64,000 nucleotides of DNA from KBS50 sp042434095 (GCF_042434095.1 NZ_JBHLUE010000034.1:248001-312000), one strand, 5' to 3'; shown: positions 21,501 through 29,188, counted from the stretch's first letter. Numbers and translations: made by a program. Notes: generated by a model from the letters alone, not told the origin.

Positions 21501-23085
21501 GCTGGAACGGCCCGGCGGGTTCGACCTGCTCGGCCGCCAGGGCGCGGCGCTGTCCGAGCACCGGATGAAGGGCATCAGCAAGGCCCAGAAGGGGGTGAAG
21601 TACGGCGCCAGGGGCAACCCGGCCGCCGCCGCGCCGAGCCAGTCTTCGCTCGCGACTGCGGGGCTGGCAAACCCGGCCAGCTCCTCGCGCTCGCCGGGGA
21701 TCGACGACGCCTGGGTACGGGTGGCCGACCTGCCCGCCGAGCTGTACGACAACGCGGCGGCCACGCTGAACGGCAAGGTGTACTCGGTCGGTGGCGGCTC
21801 GGACACCGGGCTGGCCGCCAAGGCGTACGTCTATGACCCGGATGGCGACGCCTGGACGACCCTGCCGGACCTGCCCTCGGCCCGGTCGAAGCCGACGGCC
21901 GCCGCGGTGAACGGCCGGCTGTACGTGCTCGGCGGCTGGGCGGCCGACGGCACGCCGGTGGCCAGCGTGGACGTCTTCGACCCGGCCACGGGCTCGTGGA
22001 GCACGCTGTCCGGGGTGACCAACCCGGCGCCCCGGGCCGCGGCCGGCGGCGCGGTGGTCGGCGGCAAGGTCTACCTGGTGGCTGGCTGCGCCGACGCCGA
22101 ATGCACCGACTCGGACTCGACGGTGGTGTTCGACCCGAAGACCGCCTCGTTCAGCGCCGGCGCCGCGTACCCGCACTCGGTGTCCTGGCTGTCCTGCGGT
22201 GGCATCTCCGGCGGCGTCTACTGCGCCGGCGGGTTGGGCAGCACCGAGTTCACCGACACCTACCGGTACGACCCGGCGGGTGACGACTGGGCGCGGCTGC
22301 CGGACATGCCGACCGACCTGTGGGGGTCGCAGTACGCGGCCGCCAACGGCCTGCTCGTGCTGGCCGGCGGGGTCACCGGCGGATCCACCGCGGTGACCAA
22401 CCGGACCATCGGGTACGACCCCGCGGCCGGCGCCTGGCAGGACCTGCCGAACGCGCAGTTCAGCCGGTATCGCGGCGCGGGCTCGTGCGGGGCGTACAAG
22501 ATCGGCGGTTCGCCCACCTCGTTCGTCGGATCGAAGGAGACCGAGCACCTGCCCGGGCTCGACCGGTGCGTCGACGAGGGCGACGTGCCGTGGCTGTCCG
22601 AGTCGCCGGAGACCTTCACCCTGGCCCCGGGCGCGTCCCGGACCGTGACGGTCACCCTGACCGCCACGGCGGCGGCCGGGGTGGCTCAGCCGGGCACCTA
22701 CACGGCCGAGCTGGGATTCCGGTCCGACACCCCGTACCAGGTCGGGGACGTGCCGGTCACCATGCACGTCCAGCCGCCGGCCAGCTGGGGCAAGCTGCAG
22801 GGCACGGTGGTCGGGCAGACCTGCGCGGGCGACCGGGTGCCGGTCAAGGGCGCCACCGTCCGGGTCAACTCGCTCGGCTCGCCGGGCACCGGATACACGC
22901 TCAGCACGGACGCCCAGGGCAGGTACGTCTACTGGGTGCCCAAGGGCCGGTACGAGGTGATCGCGGCCAAGGACGGCTGGATCCCGCAGGTGACCCGGAT
23001 CCAGGTGGACGCCGGATTCGTCAAGACCCTGGACTGGGTCCTCGCCCCGGTCACCCCCTGCGGCAACCGCGCCAGCGGCCTCTGA
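18592..23085 (+). CDS. Secreted multidomain subtilase (S8) with CnaB-like, MAM-like and kelch domains
   Basis: A 1,497-residue exported serine protease. Signal peptide about 1-41 ending A-Q-A; propeptide about 45-160; S8 catalytic domain with Asp208 (N-I-D-S-G), His255 (G-H-G-T-H), oxyanion Asn357 (G-N-A-G) and Ser428 (G-T-S-M-A). Then two carboxypeptidase-regulatory/CnaB-like beta domains (about 500-663), a MAM-like jellyroll (about 677-837), further beta domains (about 843-977), kelch repeats (about 1042-1320), an Ig-like module (about 1333-1393) and a final CnaB-like domain (about 1399-1493). All catalytic residues are present. The architecture resembles bacillopeptidase F-type proteins. 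The ATG at 18592 follows GGGGAGGA. The propeptide resembles that of the subtilase at 54385-57045. A dispersed repeat encodes residues about 1018-1035. Confidence 0.92.
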   Translation: MSIRPTGRRSRGAWLRRPVAVLAAVLLGVTAQPVMSTAAQAAGDGARATVNKDLLAELATKGRTSFTVYLRERASLSGTAGLRDSGARATEVYQRLTGTAQRSQAGLRSLLAERKAPYTAYWIANAVRVTGDKALVDLIAARSDVERLEPARTYKLVDPVSPTVGAGGKTAARAGTQAVEWGLTNIEAPRVWSEYGDRGEGVVVANIDSGVQYDHPALVGKYRGNLGNGSFDQNYNWYDPAGICPSAAPCDNEGHGTHTMGTMVGDDGAGNQIGVAPGAKWIAAKGCETDQCSDASLLAAGQWVLAPTDLNGQNPRPDLHPDIVNNSWGGGQNDPWYQQTVAAWRAAGIFPTFSNGNAGPACDTAGSPGDYPETYSAGAYDINNQIADFSSRGSSRVDGGIKPNIAAPGADVRSSVPNNTYARASGTSMAAPHVSGTVALLWSAAPSLRGDLAATAALLDDSATDVNDTSCGGTADDNNVYGEGRLNAYQAVTAAPRGAVGRVTGTVTNAGTGAPLAGATVSSEGRSATTGADGRYTLTLPAGEHTVTATAYGYASQTATVTVPEGGAVTRDFALVASPTVTISGTVTDGSGHGWPLYARIEVTGRPGGPIFTNPVDGRFSFTVPGDATYKLTTTVRYPGYRTVTTDVAVAAANKTVNIAVPVDASCTAPGYSASLSAPLLSESFDGAGTPAGWSVVNRTSGGGWQFDDPGGRGNLTGGAGGFAIVDSDALGIDNSQDTDLRTPPVDLSGANAPVLRFNSDFRAVGTDDSADVDVSVDNGATWTNVWHQTASRRGPTVEEVPLTPAAGAAGALVRFHYVGDWDWWWEVDNVQIINRNCTPATGGLVVGFTTDQNTGSPLNGVKVSSVDTPADSGISAATPEDPNIPDGFYWLFSSQVGAHKFTATKSPYAPATKTVTVVADAVKRADFALKAGRLSVTPGSIESYQPYGSTRSTTLTVTNSGSAAATVQVLERPGGFDLLGRQGAALSEHRMKGISKAQKGVKYGARGNPAAAAPSQSSLATAGLANPASSSRSPGIDDAWVRVADLPAELYDNAAATLNGKVYSVGGGSDTGLAAKAYVYDPDGDAWTTLPDLPSARSKPTAAAVNGRLYVLGGWAADGTPVASVDVFDPATGSWSTLSGVTNPAPRAAAGGAVVGGKVYLVAGCADAECTDSDSTVVFDPKTASFSAGAAYPHSVSWLSCGGISGGVYCAGGLGSTEFTDTYRYDPAGDDWARLPDMPTDLWGSQYAAANGLLVLAGGVTGGSTAVTNRTIGYDPAAGAWQDLPNAQFSRYRGAGSCGAYKIGGSPTSFVGSKETEHLPGLDRCVDEGDVPWLSESPETFTLAPGASRTVTVTLTATAAAGVAQPGTYTAELGFRSDTPYQVGDVPVTMHVQPPASWGKLQGTVVGQTCAGDRVPVKGATVRVNSLGSPGTGYTLSTDAQGRYVYWVPKGRYEVIAAKDGWIPQVTRIQVDAGFVKTLDWVLAPVTPCGNRASGL
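21644..21695. repeat. Dispersed short repeat, copy B, inside the subtilase gene
   Basis: A relative of the element at 4151-4198 (shared GCTCGCGACTG, later ACCCGGC and CTCCTCGCGCTC). It is translated in frame as about 18 Ser/Ala-rich residues, in the linker before the kelch domain, and breaks neither the frame nor a predicted domain. Confidence 0.65.
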
Positions 23086-23093
23086 CGGGCTGA

Positions 23094-23143
23094 AAGGAAG
23101 GGCCCCTTGTTATCGCTTTTTGTATAGCAAGGGGCCCTTCCTA
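23094..23143. terminator. Dispersed GGGGCCC hairpin, copy 2 (inverted)
   Basis: Arms AAGGAAGGGCCCCTTG and CAAGGGGCCCTTCCT flank the loop TTATCGCTTTTTGTATAG, the reverse complement of the loop in copies 1 and 4. It begins 9 bp after the subtilase stop and lies before the convergent DUF1416 gene. G+C-rich 18-bp repeats (GACGGCGGCGCCGGC) follow at about 23156-23205. Confidence 0.75.
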
Positions 23144-23245
23144 ACGGCCGGGGGGTCGGCGCCGGCACGGACGGCGGCGCCGGCATAGACGGCGGCGCCG
23201 GTCGGGAAGATCCCGGCCGGCGCCGCCGCGTACGTTGCCGATCCG

Positions 23246-23575
23246 TCAGCCGACCGTGACGGCCACCTCGTTCACGCCGCGGCCGGCGGTCACGGTGGCG
23301 TCGCCGTTGCCGTGCCGGGACAGCGCCCGCAGCGTCCAGCTGCCCGGTGCCGCGAAGAACCGGAACTGACCGGCCGGCGAGGTCACCACCTCCGCGGTGA
23401 ACTCACCCGTCGAGTCGAGCAGCCGGACGTACGCGCCGGCCACGGCCTCGCCCGACTCGGCGCTCACCACGCCGGTGATGACGGTTTCCTTCTCCAGGTC
23501 CAGGCTGGCCGGCAGCGGCGCGGCCTGGTCGGGGGCGGCGCAACCGGCCGCGCTCTGAGCAGCAGGAGCGGTCAT
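23246..23575 (-). CDS. DUF1416 (SseC-like) protein
   Basis: A 109-residue small beta-sandwich protein of the DUF1416 family, typical of actinobacteria and nearly always next to a thiosulfate sulfurtransferase (mycobacterial SseC/CysA pairs). The sequence has the carboxypeptidase-regulatory-like pattern I-T-G-V-V-S-A-E-S-G, A-G-A-Y-V-R-L-L, G-x-F-R-F-F-A-A-P-G-S-W-T-L-R. The ATG at 23575 starts one base after the upstream sulfurtransferase TGA, so the two genes are tightly coupled. The biochemical role is unknown; a link to sulfur metabolism rests on conserved pairing. Confidence 0.85.
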   Translation of the reverse strand: MTAPAAQSAAGCAAPDQAAPLPASLDLEKETVITGVVSAESGEAVAGAYVRLLDSTGEFTAEVVTSPAGQFRFFAAPGSWTLRALSRHGNGDATVTAGRGVNEVAVTVG

Positions 23576-23576
23576 C

Positions 23577-24425
23577 TCAGGCCTCCCCGGGCTCATCGCC
23601 GAGCGCCACCGGGACGCCCACCAGCGAGCCGTACTCGGTCCACGAGCCGTCGTAGTTCTTCACGGCACGCTGGCCGAGCAGCTCGTGCAGGACGAACCAG
23701 GTGTGCGAGGAGCGCTCGCCGATCCGGCAGTAAGCGATGGTCTCCTTCGCCTCGTCGAGCCCCGCGTCGGCGTACAGCTTGCGCAGCTCGTCGTCGGACT
23801 TGAAGGTGCCGTCCTCGTTCGCCGCCTTGGACCACGGGACGCTGATCGCGGTCGGCACGTGGCCGGCCCGCTGCGCCTGCTCCTGGGGCAGGTGCGCCGG
23901 GGCCAGCAGCCGCCCGGCGTACTCGTCCGGCGAGCGGACGTCGACGAGGTTCTGGCTGCCGATGGCGTTGACCACCTCGTCGCGGAAGGCCCGGATGGAC
24001 GTGTCCGGCTCCTGCGCCACGTACCGGGTGGCCGGGCGGCTCACCGCGTCGGTGACCAGCGGCCGGGCGTCCAGCTCCCACCGCTTGCGGCCGCCGTCCA
24101 GCAGCTTCACGTCCCGGTGGCCGTAGAGCTTGAAATACCAGTACGCGTACGCGGCGAACCAGTTGTTGTTGCCGCCGTACAGGATCACGGTGTCGTCGTT
24201 GCCGATGCCCCGCTCCGAGAGCAGCGCCTCGAACTGGGCCTTGTTGACGAAGTCCCGGCGGACCGGGTCCTGCAGGTCGGTCCGCCAGTCCAGCTTGACC
24301 GCGCCGGCGATGTGGCCGCCGTCGTAGGCCGAGGTGTCCTCGTCCACCTCGACGAAGACGACCCCCGGCGCACCGATGTGCTTCTCGGCCCAGTCGGCCG
24401 AGACGAGTACGGTGTCGCGACTCAT
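23577..24425 (-). CDS. Thiosulfate sulfurtransferase (two-domain rhodanese)
   Basis: A 282-residue tandem rhodanese. Each half has the rhodanese fold; the C-terminal active loop C-R-I-G-E-R-S carries the catalytic Cys233 that takes sulfane sulfur from thiosulfate. The inactive N-terminal domain holds D-G-G-H-I-A-G-A and L-Y-G-G-N-N-N-W. The ATG at 24425 has AGGGAG eight bases upstream. Length and motifs match actinobacterial CysA/SseA proteins. It is the first gene of a pair with DUF1416. A 25-residue Cys-rich leader peptide lies about 200 bases upstream and probably regulates it. Confidence 0.93.
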   Translation of the reverse strand: MSRDTVLVSADWAEKHIGAPGVVFVEVDEDTSAYDGGHIAGAVKLDWRTDLQDPVRRDFVNKAQFEALLSERGIGNDDTVILYGGNNNWFAAYAYWYFKLYGHRDVKLLDGGRKRWELDARPLVTDAVSRPATRYVAQEPDTSIRAFRDEVVNAIGSQNLVDVRSPDEYAGRLLAPAHLPQEQAQRAGHVPTAISVPWSKAANEDGTFKSDDELRKLYADAGLDEAKETIAYCRIGERSSHTWFVLHELLGQRAVKNYDGSWTEYGSLVGVPVALGDEPGEA

Positions 24426-24624
24426 CAGATCACTCCCTGATCGCAGATGGGTGGTGGTGAGCCAGCGCGTGCGGGTCACTGCCCGATCTGTCGGTCGGCA
24501 CGCGCGGGACCCAGGACGGTTGGATCACGGTTCGTGCGACGGCGTCGGTGCCGGGGGCGGAAGGGGAGCCGGGAACGGACTCCACGTGCCGGGCCGCGTC
24601 AGGCGGCCGGAAGCTGCCGCGCCG

Positions 24625-24702
24625 TCAGTGGACGGTGCGACACAGGCAGGTGGCCACGCGGCACAGGTCGACCGCGCGCCTCTTGGTGAGGAAGGTCCCC
24701 AT
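24625..24702 (-). CDS. Cys-rich leader peptide (uORF) of the sulfurtransferase operon
   Basis: A 25-residue reading frame starting M-G-T-F-L-T-K-R-R-A and containing V-D-L-C-R-V-A-T-C-L-C-R, three cysteines within seven residues near the end. Short actinobacterial leader peptides with a V-D-L-x-R-x-A core and C-terminal cysteines are found before sulfur-assimilation and sulfurtransferase genes, where ribosome stalling at Cys codons is thought to tune expression to cysteine supply. It ends 199 bases before the sulfurtransferase start on the same strand. No strong SD is visible before the ATG, so it may be translated from a short or leaderless 5' end. Confidence 0.7.
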   Translation of the reverse strand: MGTFLTKRRAVDLCRVATCLCRTVH

Positions 24703-24828
24703 GAAAGCGGAGCCTACCAGCGTGGCCGCCCCGAGCCCCAGAGCCGACCACGATCCGGGAGCCGAGACCCAGGTCACGGCCGCCGGATCGATCCGGGCGG
24801 ATCCAAGGGGCCGCACCGGGTCGACCGG

Positions 24829-24890
24829 CGGGCCGGCCGGCGAGCGAGCGGGCCGGCGAACGGGCCGGCCGGCGAGCGGGCGAGCCGGCG
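24829..24890. repeat. GGCCGGCGAGCG tandem repeats after the LmeA-like gene
   Basis: Imperfect copies of a 12-bp motif close to GGCCGGCGAGCG fill the 60 bases beyond the LmeA-like stop codon. The repeated GCCGGC can fold and may help end transcription. I see no gene in 24703-24890. Confidence 0.55.
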
Positions 24891-25676
24891 TCAGCCGGAC
24901 ACCGAGCGCAGCGGGACGTTCCGGGCGTCGGCCGTCACGGCCAGCCCGTCCGGCTGCGGCTGCACGTCCTTGACGGCGAGCTGGAAGGGCAGCTGCGGCA
25001 GCGGGATGTTGATGGAGATCTGGCTGGCGTAGTTGCGCAGGGCCGCCTGGGCCAGCGGGATGTTCGGCAGCTCGTCGGCGGTGAGGTCGTCGAACTTGAG
25101 CGCCACCTGACCGTTCTGCACCGCCAGCTTGGCGGTGCCGCGCACGGTGAACTTCTGGCCCAGCAGGTCGACCGGGGCGGTGATGCCGAGCTTGCCGTTC
25201 TGCGCGGCGAGCTGGACGCCGGGCCGGTTGATCAGCTTGGCCACGCTGTCGTACGAGATCGTTCCGGTGCCGTGCACGGCGCCGGCCGTCACGTCACCGC
25301 TGCCCGAGCGCAGGGTGTCGAGGGGGGCGTCCACGTTCCGGGCGTCGATGTCGACCCGGGGCAGGCTCACCCCCTTGCCCTGGACCGCGCCGTTCACGTC
25401 GGCCAGCCGCATCGAGATCGACTCGTAGCGCCCCTTCAGCACCTGAGTGAGGAACGGGAAGCCACCCACCGACACCGACTGGACCTGGGCGCTGGCGTCC
25501 TGCTTGGCGACCTCCTGGCGAACCCGGTCGGCGATGGTCCGCTCGGCGAACCCGGCCGCCACCCGGTCGGCCACCACCAGCAGGCCGGCCAGCACGATCA
25601 CCAGCACAAGCAGGCCGACCAGCAGCCGCCGGCCGCGCCGCCGCGGCCGTTCCCCGTACGCATAGCCGCCAGCCAC
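24891..25676 (-). CDS. LmeA-like phospholipid-binding protein (DUF2993)
   Basis: A 261-residue exported or membrane-anchored protein. A basic N terminus (R-P-R-R-R-G-R-R) and one hydrophobic helix (about 19-40) lead to the DUF2993 domain (about 45-260), seen in V-S-V-G-G-F-P-F-L-T-Q-V-L-K-G-R-Y and the closing D-A-R-N-V-P-L. In mycobacteria the family member LmeA binds phospholipids and is needed for lipomannan maturation; the local role is inferred from that. The GTG at 25676 follows GGAGG. It lies 58 bp after the membrane protein gene on the same strand, so the two are probably cotranscribed. Confidence 0.83.
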   Translation of the reverse strand: MAGGYAYGERPRRRGRRLLVGLLVLVIVLAGLLVVADRVAAGFAERTIADRVRQEVAKQDASAQVQSVSVGGFPFLTQVLKGRYESISMRLADVNGAVQGKGVSLPRVDIDARNVDAPLDTLRSGSGDVTAGAVHGTGTISYDSVAKLINRPGVQLAAQNGKLGITAPVDLLGQKFTVRGTAKLAVQNGQVALKFDDLTADELPNIPLAQAALRNYASQISINIPLPQLPFQLAVKDVQPQPDGLAVTADARNVPLRSVSG

Positions 25677-25734
25677 GTCGCCTCCAAGCCTCGATCGGGT
25701 CCGAGTCCCGTTACCCGAACGAGGCTCGATTGAA

Positions 25735-26979
25735 TCAGCGGAAGAAGACCGTGACGGCGTAGGCCACCGGAACCGCCAGCGCGAAGCCGCCCAGCGGACC
25801 CTGCATGTGCCGGGCCAGCCACATGGTCGGGCGCTCGCCGGCCATCTGCCGGCCCGCCTCGGCATAGCCCACCGCGAGGTCGGCCAGCACCGCGGCGCCG
25901 GCGGTCACCAGCCCCACCACCGCCGAGCCGGTCGGATGGAAGCTGACCAGATAGCTGCCGATCACGGCGGCCGCCAGCGTGCCGCACATCGCGCCGAGCA
26001 CCACGCCGACGGCGCCGCGGGGCACCTGCGGGGCGAGCCGGGGACGCGGCAGCACCGCGTCGACGAGCCGGGCCACCACCAGGGCCACCCCGGCCGCCGC
26101 GAGGCAGACGAAGATCGCCTGGGTGCCGCCCGGTTTGCGGCCGAGCACGATGAGCGTTCCGAACGCCACCACCCCCACCACGATCAGCAGGGTGGCGCCG
26201 AGGGACTCGGTCACCCTGGTCCGGTCAGCCCGGCGGATCAACTGGCCCAGCACCGCCACCGCCAGGCCGCCCGCGGCCACGTACCCCAGCGGCGCCAGCA
26301 CGGCCAGCTTGGGCAGCGCGGCCGCCGCGTCAGCGCCGGCCGCCACCAGCACGCCGACGCCCGCGACCAGCGGCAGCGCCGGCGGCCGCATGGCCATGGT
26401 CCAGGCCAGCACATAGAGCACCTGTACGCCGAGAACCACGATCGCGAACGGCACCCGGTGCCCCGGTCCGGCCGTATGGGCGCCGAGCACCAGGCCCACG
26501 CCCAGCAGGGCGGCGAAGGCGGCCACCGACACCGAGAGCGCCCGCCGGATCGGCACCACGACCACCGGCTCGCCCTCGGCGGCGTCGGGTTCCGCGCCGC
26601 GCCGCCCGATGCCGGTGGTGGACTCGCCGCGCCGCCCGGTGGCGGTCGTGGAATCGCCGCGCCGCCCGATGCCGGTGGTGGACTCGCCATGCCGCGCGCC
26701 TGCCGGGCCGTGCGCCGCCGCCCCGTCCCGGTCGGACCGGCCGGCGCCGCGCCGGCCGGCCGGCGCGGCGGCGTTGCCGCGGGGCTGCCCGGGTGGGCCG
26801 GTCCAGGTCTCCTCCGGAGCGTCCGACCAGGGCTCGTCCGGCCCGGGGGGACGGTGCGGGCCGCCGTAGGGCGGGTTCGGTCCCGGCCCGGTGGGGTAGC
26901 CCCGAGGGTCATGGTCGGGGCGGCCGGCCGGTCCGGGTTGCCGGTCGCGACCGGCCTCGGATGGCGTCGAGGGGAACAC
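25735..26979 (-). CDS. Polytopic membrane protein with repeat-rich cytoplasmic N terminus
   Basis: A 414-residue protein of unknown function. Residues 1-140 are hydrophilic, Pro/Gly-rich and contain a ten-residue repeat G-E-S-T-T-G-I-G-R-R. From about residue 145 there are some nine or ten membrane helices with few polar residues, one internal R-R-A-D-R-T-R loop, and a final helix ending V-F-F-R. The topology recalls an integral-membrane lipid enzyme, but I see no CDP-alcohol or cytidylyltransferase signature and do not assign one. The GTG at 26979 is the likely start. It is divergent from glnR (264-bp gap) and is followed by the LmeA-like gene, so a cell-envelope lipid role is possible. Confidence 0.65.
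   Translation of the reverse strand: MFPSTPSEAGRDRQPGPAGRPDHDPRGYPTGPGPNPPYGGPHRPPGPDEPWSDAPEETWTGPPGQPRGNAAAPAGRRGAGRSDRDGAAAHGPAGARHGESTTGIGRRGDSTTATGRRGESTTGIGRRGAEPDAAEGEPVVVVPIRRALSVSVAAFAALLGVGLVLGAHTAGPGHRVPFAIVVLGVQVLYVLAWTMAMRPPALPLVAGVGVLVAAGADAAAALPKLAVLAPLGYVAAGGLAVAVLGQLIRRADRTRVTESLGATLLIVVGVVAFGTLIVLGRKPGGTQAIFVCLAAAGVALVVARLVDAVLPRPRLAPQVPRGAVGVVLGAMCGTLAAAVIGSYLVSFHPTGSAVVGLVTAGAAVLADLAVGYAEAGRQMAGERPTMWLARHMQGPLGGFALAVPVAYAVTVFFR
26596..26700. repeat. In-frame 30-bp tandem repeat
   Basis: Three full copies and a partial copy of a 30-bp unit (GCCGCGCCGCCCGATGCCGG then TGGTGGACTC) encode the ten-residue repeat G-E-S-T-T-G-I-G-R-R in the membrane protein at 25735-26979. Confidence 0.85.
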
Positions 26980-27243
26980 GCCACGATCGTGCCAGACGGC
27001 GGGGGCAACACGCCGGTCACGGTTTCGGGCAGGAAAAATATCCGGACGATGTAGGCGTCAACCGGCGCATTCCGGAACGGCGATCCGGGTCCGAGCCGGC
27101 GGCCGGACCCGCCGGATCCGCTAGGCTCGTGGCACCTGCCCGTCAGCGCAGCCGGGATCGACGGTCCACGACCCACCGGCCTGCGGCCGGCGGTGTGACG
27201 GTCTCGGCGCGGCCGCGAGCGGCCGCCCGGACGGAGGTGAGTA

Positions 27244-27963
27244 GTGCAGATCTTACTGCTGGTCACCGCGCTGCCCGGTGATTCATCCACCGTGCTTCCC
27301 GCGCTCGACCTGTTGCCGCACTCGGTCCGCACCGCGCCGCGGGACGTCCGCACGCTGGTCGCCGGGCCCAGCCCGGACGCCGTGCTGGTGGACGCCCGGT
27401 CCGACCTCGGCGACGCCCGGGCCACCTGCCGGATGCTGCGCGCCACCGGCCTCGGGGTGCCGCTGGTCGCGGTGGTGACCGAGGCCGGGCTCATCGCCGT
27501 GAACGCCGACTGGGGGGTCGACGACGTGGTCCTCGCCGGCGCCGGGCCGGCCGAGGTCGAGGCGCGGCTGCGCCTGGCCATCGGCCGGATGAGCGCGGCC
27601 ACGGCGGCCACCACCGGCCTGGTCCGGGCCGGCGAGCTGACCATCGACCCGGACACGTACGCCGCGCGGCTCAAGGGCCGTCCGCTCGACCTGACGTACA
27701 AGGAGTTCGAACTGCTCCGCTTCCTCGCTCAGCACCCGGGCCGGGTCTTCACCCGGGACCAGCTGCTGCGCGAGGTCTGGGGCTACGACTACTTCGGCGG
27801 CACCCGCACGGTGGACGTCCACGTCCGGCGACTGCGGGCCAAGCTCGGCTCCGAGTACGAGTCGATGATCGGGACGGTCCGCCAGGTCGGTTACAAGTTC
27901 GTCGTACCCCCCGGCCGGAACCTGCCGGAGACGGAGCCGGCGCCGCAGCCGCTGTCCGTCTGA
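27244..27963 (+). CDS. glnR: GlnR-type response regulator (winged helix)
   Basis: A 239-residue orphan OmpR-type regulator. The N-terminal receiver-like domain (about 1-115) has the GlnR look: M-Q-I-L-L-L-V-T-A-L, V-L-V-D-A-R-S-D-L, and A-D-W-G-V-D-D-V. The winged helix (about 130-225) has L-K-G-R-P-L-D-L-T-Y-K-E-F-E-L-L, W-G-Y-D-Y-F-G-G-T-R-T-V-D and G-Y-K-F-V, close to remembered Streptomyces GlnR. In actinobacteria GlnR activates nitrogen-assimilation genes without an obvious partner kinase, and none is present here. The GTG start follows GGAGGTGAG. A mycobacterial homolog likewise lies next to mshD. GlnR (nitrogen) versus a close paralog cannot be fully separated by eye. Confidence 0.82.
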   Translation: MQILLLVTALPGDSSTVLPALDLLPHSVRTAPRDVRTLVAGPSPDAVLVDARSDLGDARATCRMLRATGLGVPLVAVVTEAGLIAVNADWGVDDVVLAGAGPAEVEARLRLAIGRMSAATAATTGLVRAGELTIDPDTYAARLKGRPLDLTYKEFELLRFLAQHPGRVFTRDQLLREVWGYDYFGGTRTVDVHVRRLRAKLGSEYESMIGTVRQVGYKFVVPPGRNLPETEPAPQPLSV

Positions 27964-28133
27964 TTCGACCGAATTCCCACTTTCGCGTTTTTCGTCGGCC
28001 AAGTGCGAGAAAACCTCTTTTACCCCCATACCCGGTCCTAGGCTGAGCCAGGATCACTTACGGAGGCCGGCCGGAGGCCCAGCCAGCGCGCTGGCCCCAC
28101 CGTGCCGGCCGGGGCGACACGGGGGCACGAGGC

Positions 28134-29150
28134 ATGAGGTCATTTCCGGCGCTGCGGCTGATCACCCTGGTTGCCCTGATCGTCGTCGGGGTCCTGGGCG
28201 CCGTGTACGCCATCGGCCGGTCGGTCGGCACCGGCAGCTCCGGGCAGCATCCGGCCGCCGCCCGACCCTCCGCCTCGGCCCCGGCCGTCGCGCCCGACCT
28301 GCGGTACGACCCACGGCCGCCGTTGCCGCCGCAGCGCAGCGGCGCGGCCGGCAGCCGGTGGACCACCGGCACCAGCCAGGTCGCGCTCACCTTCGACGAC
28401 GGCCCGGACCCGACCTGGACCCCGCAGGTGCTCGCGCTGCTGCGGGCGTACGGCATCAAGGCCACCTTCTGCATGATCGGCCAGAACGCGCAGGCCCATC
28501 CGGAGCTGGTCCGGGCCGTGGCCGCCGAGGGGCACACGTTGTGCAATCACTCGTGGAGCCACGACCTCACGCTGGGCCGGCGCACTCCGGAGGCGATCCG
28601 GACGGACCTCGCCGGCACCAGCGCGGCGATCAGCGCGGCCGCGCCCGGCGTGCCGATCAAGTACTTCCGGCAGCCGGGCGGCAACTGGACCGCGCCGGAG
28701 GTCGAGGTGGCCCGGGAGATGGGAATGACCTCGCTCGGCTGGGGGGTGGACCCGCGGGACTGGTCCCGGCCCGGCTCGGCCGCGGTGATCCAGACCGTGC
28801 TGGGCGGCACCGTGGAGGGCTCGGTGGTGCTCATGCACGACGGTGGCGGCGACCGGCAGCAGACCGTGAACGCCCTGCTCACCATCCTGCCCACGCTGAA
28901 CGACCGGTTCGAGCTCACGGCCCTGCCCACCACCTACCAACCGGCGGCGTACGCGGCGGTCGCCAGCCCGTCGGCCACGGCGACGCCGGCCTCGACGGTC
29001 GGTCCCACGCCGCGACAGAGCCCGGTCCGGCCGGATCCGGTGGTCGACGACGGCTCGACCGCGGCCGACCGGATCGGCGCGGACCCGGCGGCACGATCCG
29101 GCGACGGCCTGCCGGGCGGCGACGGGCCGGACCCCGGCGGCACCGGCTGA
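28134..29150 (+). CDS. Polysaccharide deacetylase (NodB/CE4 family), exported
   Basis: A 338-residue enzyme that removes N- or O-acetyl groups from cell-wall or other polysaccharides. A signal anchor (about 8-29) is followed by a Pro/Ala linker and the NodB domain (about 78-260). Motif 1 T-F-D-D-G-P-D holds Asp88 (base) and Asp89 (metal). Motif 2 N-H-S-W-S-H gives metal ligands His139 and His143. Later motifs R-Q-P-G-G-N and L-M-H-D-G-G-G-D are also present. The tail after about 270 is low-complexity Pro/Asp/Gly. The ATG at 28134 lies 170 bp after glnR and 38 bp before mshD on the same strand. Confidence 0.9.
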   Translation: MRSFPALRLITLVALIVVGVLGAVYAIGRSVGTGSSGQHPAAARPSASAPAVAPDLRYDPRPPLPPQRSGAAGSRWTTGTSQVALTFDDGPDPTWTPQVLALLRAYGIKATFCMIGQNAQAHPELVRAVAAEGHTLCNHSWSHDLTLGRRTPEAIRTDLAGTSAAISAAAPGVPIKYFRQPGGNWTAPEVEVAREMGMTSLGWGVDPRDWSRPGSAAVIQTVLGGTVEGSVVLMHDGGGDRQQTVNALLTILPTLNDRFELTALPTTYQPAAYAAVASPSATATPASTVGPTPRQSPVRPDPVVDDGSTAADRIGADPAARSGDGLPGGDGPDPGGTG

Positions 29151-29188
29151 CCCGGCCGCCCGAACCCCCGGGCGGATACGGTGACAGC

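Noticed and set aside
18571..22767. Long minus-strand frame across the subtilase gene
   Set aside because: Same high-G+C shadow effect; low-complexity translation, no motifs.
24426..24624. Classic riboswitch (SAM or cobalamin type) before the sulfurtransferase
   Set aside because: I could not find the conserved cores of known riboswitches; the Cys-rich leader peptide explains the long leader better.
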